In this document: positions 20,956-23,289 of the stretch, in pieces
How positions within the stretch are numbered: the stretch's first letter is position 1
Layout of the letters: each line of letters begins with the position of its first letter
IMG/VR virus record: IMGVR_UViG_3300046170_000189
Location: 1 to 23,289 of that record
Length of the DNA stretch: 23,289 nucleotides
Source of the DNA: a virus
Reading direction: 5' to 3' (one strand)
Notes under the pieces: model-generated
Seen by the model: only the letters and a program-made list of their open reading frames with translations
Told to the model about the DNA's origin: nothing
Databases searched by the model: none
Program-made: the position numbers and the translations under genes

Positions 20956-21334
20956 AGCACTGGAAACTAAGCCCAGACCTAGAAAGATGTAAGCCTTGGA
21001 TTGAGGCAGCTTGGTTCATTGCAATGGAACGCATCGAATGGGAAGACATTGTTCAGGCATTGCGTCTAGCAAGATGCAACTGTGGGCAGCGCCAAGGGGG
21101 TGCATAGTTACGGAAATTGTGGTATATCCTAGAAAGAAGGTTATAAACATTTTCCTTGCTGGTGGTGAATTGGATCAGATAATGGACATGGAGCATGACA
21201 TAGCGCAGTGGGCGAAATCGCACGGTTGCACTGGTGGAATGATGACAGGTCGGTTAGGATGGAAAAAACCATTAACGGAAAACGGTTGGAAATTGCAGCA
21301 TGTGCATTTCCACAAGGAGATTGAAAATGGCTAA
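20952..21334 (+). CDS. GNAT-like phage protein (frameshifted in first third)
   Basis: Begins MKHWKLSPDLERCKPWIEAA at an ATGA overlap with the previous stop. After two small shifts (near 21011 and 21035) it reads LVHCNGTHEWEDIVQ, and after a third (near 21056) GIASSKMQLWAAPRGCIVTE, followed by VVYPRKKVINIFLAGGELDQ and MMTGRLGWKKPL to IENG. Residues from about 40 are in one open frame (21011-21334). The strand-helix order and GGELDQ resemble the small acetyltransferase-like proteins found in this place in many phages. Substrate unknown. Confidence 0.65.
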
Positions 21335-21758
21335 AGGTGGCACAAGTTCAACACAAGCTACGTTGCCAAGTTGGTTGGAAACAGGCTTACAACAAGGCGT
21401 AGGAATGGGGACAGATTTAACGCCCCTGATGAGTACATACATACCTGAAACTGGCCCAACAGTTGCAGCCTTGTCGCCGCAAGAACAACTTTCTCAGCAA
21501 TACACAAACATGGCAGCGCAATCTTTTGGAATGCCCACGGTTGATACATCTAGCTATTTACCACCTGTGCAGAACATGGGCGGCGTTCAGGGTTACTCAG
21601 CCCAGCCAATGATTGACCAGATGATCAGCAACGTACCGCAAGGGCAGCGTGATTATATTGAGAGTTTTGGATTAACAGAAGCGGGTGAGGTAGGCTCCAG
21701 ATCGCCACAGAACCAACCTGTTTCACTGGAAATGCAGCCAAGCGGCGGCGGGAAGTAG
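21327..21758 (+). CDS. hypothetical Gln/Ser/Pro-rich virion protein
   Basis: A 143-residue protein beginning MAKGGTSSTQATLPSWLETG. It is rich in Gln, Pro, Met and Ser with few charged residues and no catalytic motif, like flexible internal virion or tail proteins. AAGGAG lies 9 bases before ATG 21327, which overlaps the end of the preceding gene. A GTG at 21300 is less likely. It pairs with the next Gln/Ala-rich gene. Confidence 0.65.
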   Translation: MAKGGTSSTQATLPSWLETGLQQGVGMGTDLTPLMSTYIPETGPTVAALSPQEQLSQQYTNMAAQSFGMPTVDTSSYLPPVQNMGGVQGYSAQPMIDQMISNVPQGQRDYIESFGLTEAGEVGSRSPQNQPVSLEMQPSGGGK

Positions 21759-21767
21759 GAGACAGAC

Positions 21768-22559
21768 ATGGGCGCAGGCGCAAATCCACAAATGACAGCC
21801 AACCCGTTTGCACAGGCATCGGGGGCGCAGCAAGGCGCACTGGCAGGCACAGCGGCAGGTATGACCTACCAACCCTCACAGGTTCAGGCGACATCATATC
21901 AAGCAGCCGATCCAACACAGTTGATGGCTGGCTATCAAAACCCATACGAAAGCCAAGTGGTTCAGCAAACTCTGGCAGACATCGGGCAAGCGCAAGACAT
22001 TGCTTTGAACCAGATGGGCGCACAAGCAGAAGCCGCTAACGCTTTCGGTGGATCGCGCCAAGGGGTTGCAGAAGCGCAGACACGTTTGGGTTACGGCAAG
22101 CAGGCAGCAAACACCATCGGTCAGTTACGTCAGCAGGGTTTCAACACAGCACTATCAGCGGCACAAAACCAAGCGGCAGCGCAGAACGCAGCAGCACAGT
22201 TTGGCGCTACGCAGGGGATGACAGCGCAGCAGCTTAACCAATCAGCAGGCTTGCAAGGCGCACAGCAACGTTTAGGCGCAGCATCACAGCTAGGGAACTT
22301 AGGTCGTCAGTCATTTGGCTACGGTCAGCAGATACAGCAGCAGCAAGCGCGTGAAGGTGCAATGCAGCGTCAAATCCAACAACAGTTGATTGACCAAGCG
22401 CGTGGTGGGTTCCAGAGATACACAGGTGCGCCAGCACAAGGACTAAGCACACTTCTAAGCACTCTATCAGGTGTACCGAATGTGACGGGTCAACAGCAAT
22501 CGTTCCAACCAAGCCTCTTTAACTATTTGCAGCTTGGCGCATCCATGATGCCTAGATAA
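21768..22559 (+). CDS. probable internal virion / DNA-ejection-type protein
   Basis: A 263-residue protein, very rich in Ala, Gln and Gly. Residues 65-130 (MAGYQNPYESQVVQQTLADI, then IALNQMGAQAEAANAFGGSR) and the following Ala/Gln helices are a recognisable family seen in many phages of alphaproteobacteria near ejection proteins and lysozymes. Long helices without charge suggest an internal protein released into the cell envelope with the DNA. The function is inferred from composition and neighbours. AGGAG precedes the ATG. Confidence 0.65.
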   Translation: MGAGANPQMTANPFAQASGAQQGALAGTAAGMTYQPSQVQATSYQAADPTQLMAGYQNPYESQVVQQTLADIGQAQDIALNQMGAQAEAANAFGGSRQGVAEAQTRLGYGKQAANTIGQLRQQGFNTALSAAQNQAAAQNAAAQFGATQGMTAQQLNQSAGLQGAQQRLGAASQLGNLGRQSFGYGQQIQQQQAREGAMQRQIQQQLIDQARGGFQRYTGAPAQGLSTLLSTLSGVPNVTGQQQSFQPSLFNYLQLGASMMPR

Positions 22560-22568
22560 AGGTTTACT

Positions 22569-22907
22569 ATGGCAAACCCTTTTCCACAGATACCCTTTCA
22601 AACGCAGTTAGATTTTCTGTGGTCTGAGCTAGAAGGGCCAGAAAAGAAAACCTTAGAGGCGTTTCAATCTGGTGGCTATGTTACGCCGCAAGATTATGCA
22701 GAAGCGTTTGAGAAGCTATTTGAGCGCTCTAAGGGGTCTGCTTTAGATAAACGTAAGCAGTATGCTTTTGAAGTGTTTAAGGGGATGGAAGACCCCCTTA
22801 ACCCGCAAGGGTTATCGCAGAACGCTGCAATTGCTTATAATTACTTACTGAATAAGGGTCTAAATGCACCGCAAGCATCGGGTATTGTAGGGGAACCTAA
22901 TGGCTGA
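22569..22907 (+). CDS. phage tail lysozyme, N-terminal piece
   Basis: A 112-residue frame, MANPFPQIPFQTQLDFLWSE..., ending with AIAYNYLLNKGLNAPQASGI then VGEPNG. The last part begins the phage tail lysozyme (Phage_lysozyme2-like) domain, whose signature is 'yL..kGL...qA.GivGNL..ES'. GNL-MAES appears only if one G of the GGGG at 22889-22892 is dropped, so the domain continues in the next frame from 22900. Confidence 0.7.
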   Translation: MANPFPQIPFQTQLDFLWSELEGPEKKTLEAFQSGGYVTPQDYAEAFEKLFERSKGSALDKRKQYAFEVFKGMEDPLNPQGLSQNAAIAYNYLLNKGLNAPQASGIVGEPNG

Positions 22908-23289
22908 AAGTTTTGGGTCACTTGATCCAGCAGCATACAACCCAAAAGGCGGTGGTCAGGGTGCGTTGGGCATTGCGCAATGGCGTGGCCCTAGATTGGA
23001 AAGTCTGCTAAAATTTGCGGGAATGAACGGAGAAAAACCAATGGTACAATCAACATTCGGATCGGGCGTACCGACTGCTGGCACGATCTTTCCCCAGCAA
23101 AAACAAAAGCAGGGCTTGCAAGGGTTACTACAGCGCTTCATGCAGACTAACGAGACAACTGGCCTTACGGGTGCAGAGAACTTTGCACAAGCACTAGATG
23201 CACTTATTTTACCGCAAGCGCGGATGGGTGAGCAGATCAGAGCGCGTGGAGCGCAGAGATTGCAAACACAGTCTCGTAACAAAACCATA
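22900..23289 (+). CDS. phage tail lysozyme, continuation (runs off window)
   Basis: An open frame from 22900 to the window end, with no stop. It begins MAESFGSLDPAAYNPKGGGQ and continues GALGIAQWRGPRLESLLKFAG, the core of phage tail lysozyme/transglycosylase domains (Glu in the ES pair, then GIAQW-x-G-x-R). It would digest peptidoglycan during entry. The ATG at 22900 is probably not a start: it lies inside the conserved GNLMAES motif, and no ribosome binding site precedes it. The Gln/Arg-rich sequence after residue 60 is a linker to further domains outside the window. Confidence 0.75.
   Translation, partial: MAESFGSLDPAAYNPKGGGQGALGIAQWRGPRLESLLKFAGMNGEKPMVQSTFGSGVPTAGTIFPQQKQKQGLQGLLQRFMQTNETTGLTGAENFAQALDALILPQARMGEQIRARGAQRLQTQSRNKTI

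Noticed and set aside
1-23289. Lysogeny module with integrase or attachment site
   Set aside because: No integrase, excisionase, CI-type repressor or att-like duplication is seen here. A temperate lifestyle cannot be judged from this window.

Overview
The window is part of a tailed double-stranded DNA phage or prophage (Caudoviricetes). Medium GC content, a SU10-type adaptor, a 53-residue basic protein of a kind I recall from marine phages, and fibre, acetyltransferase-like and internal proteins resembling those of phages of marine alphaproteobacteria point to an aquatic, probably alphaproteobacterial, host. No integrase, RNA polymerase, DNA polymerase, portal, scaffold, major capsid or tRNA gene is visible.

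Layout. Positions 1-3563 are mostly a leftward early operon, read right to left: a 58-residue protein, an ERF/Rad52-like annealing protein, SSB, a NinB/DUF1367-like protein, a probable PD-(D/E)XK nuclease, an HTH protein and a Ref/DUF968-like nuclease. A RusA-type resolvase runs rightward and collides with the end of that operon. A divergent control region (about 3564-3648) separates it from a rightward Cro-like regulator, a terminator, and a phage-O-like replication initiator whose gene carries three iterons followed by AT-rich DNA, the arrangement of the lambda origin. Two unknown genes and a strong terminator (5083-5119) close the early region. After a structured leader come the small and large terminase genes (5307-6907), a tightly coupled set of small genes, an 852-residue polyvalent protein, the adaptor and two neck/virion proteins.

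Positions 12347-18339 hold two consecutive receptor-binding cassettes. Each has a ~155-residue fibre-stem protein (the two are paralogues), one or more receptor or fibre proteins, and a chaperone with a shared C-terminal domain. Cassette 1 carries a very large FG-GAP-type beta-propeller protein with about 14 repeats. Cassette 2 carries a repeat protein and a collagen-free trimeric-type fibre. Then follow a large conserved virion protein, a fibre-tip-like protein, a GNAT-like protein, two Gln/Ala-rich probable internal virion proteins and the start of a tail lysozyme.

Many genes from 14.9 kb rightward, plus the replication gene at 4.48 kb, are split by single-base shifts. In nearly every case, adding or removing one base, usually in a short homopolymer, restores a recognisable family motif. 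About twenty such sites can be inferred, densest between 18.4 and 21.1 kb. The economical explanation is consensus indel error in a lightly polished assembly, but genuine decay has not been excluded. Gene boundaries in that region should be read as reconstructed pieces.
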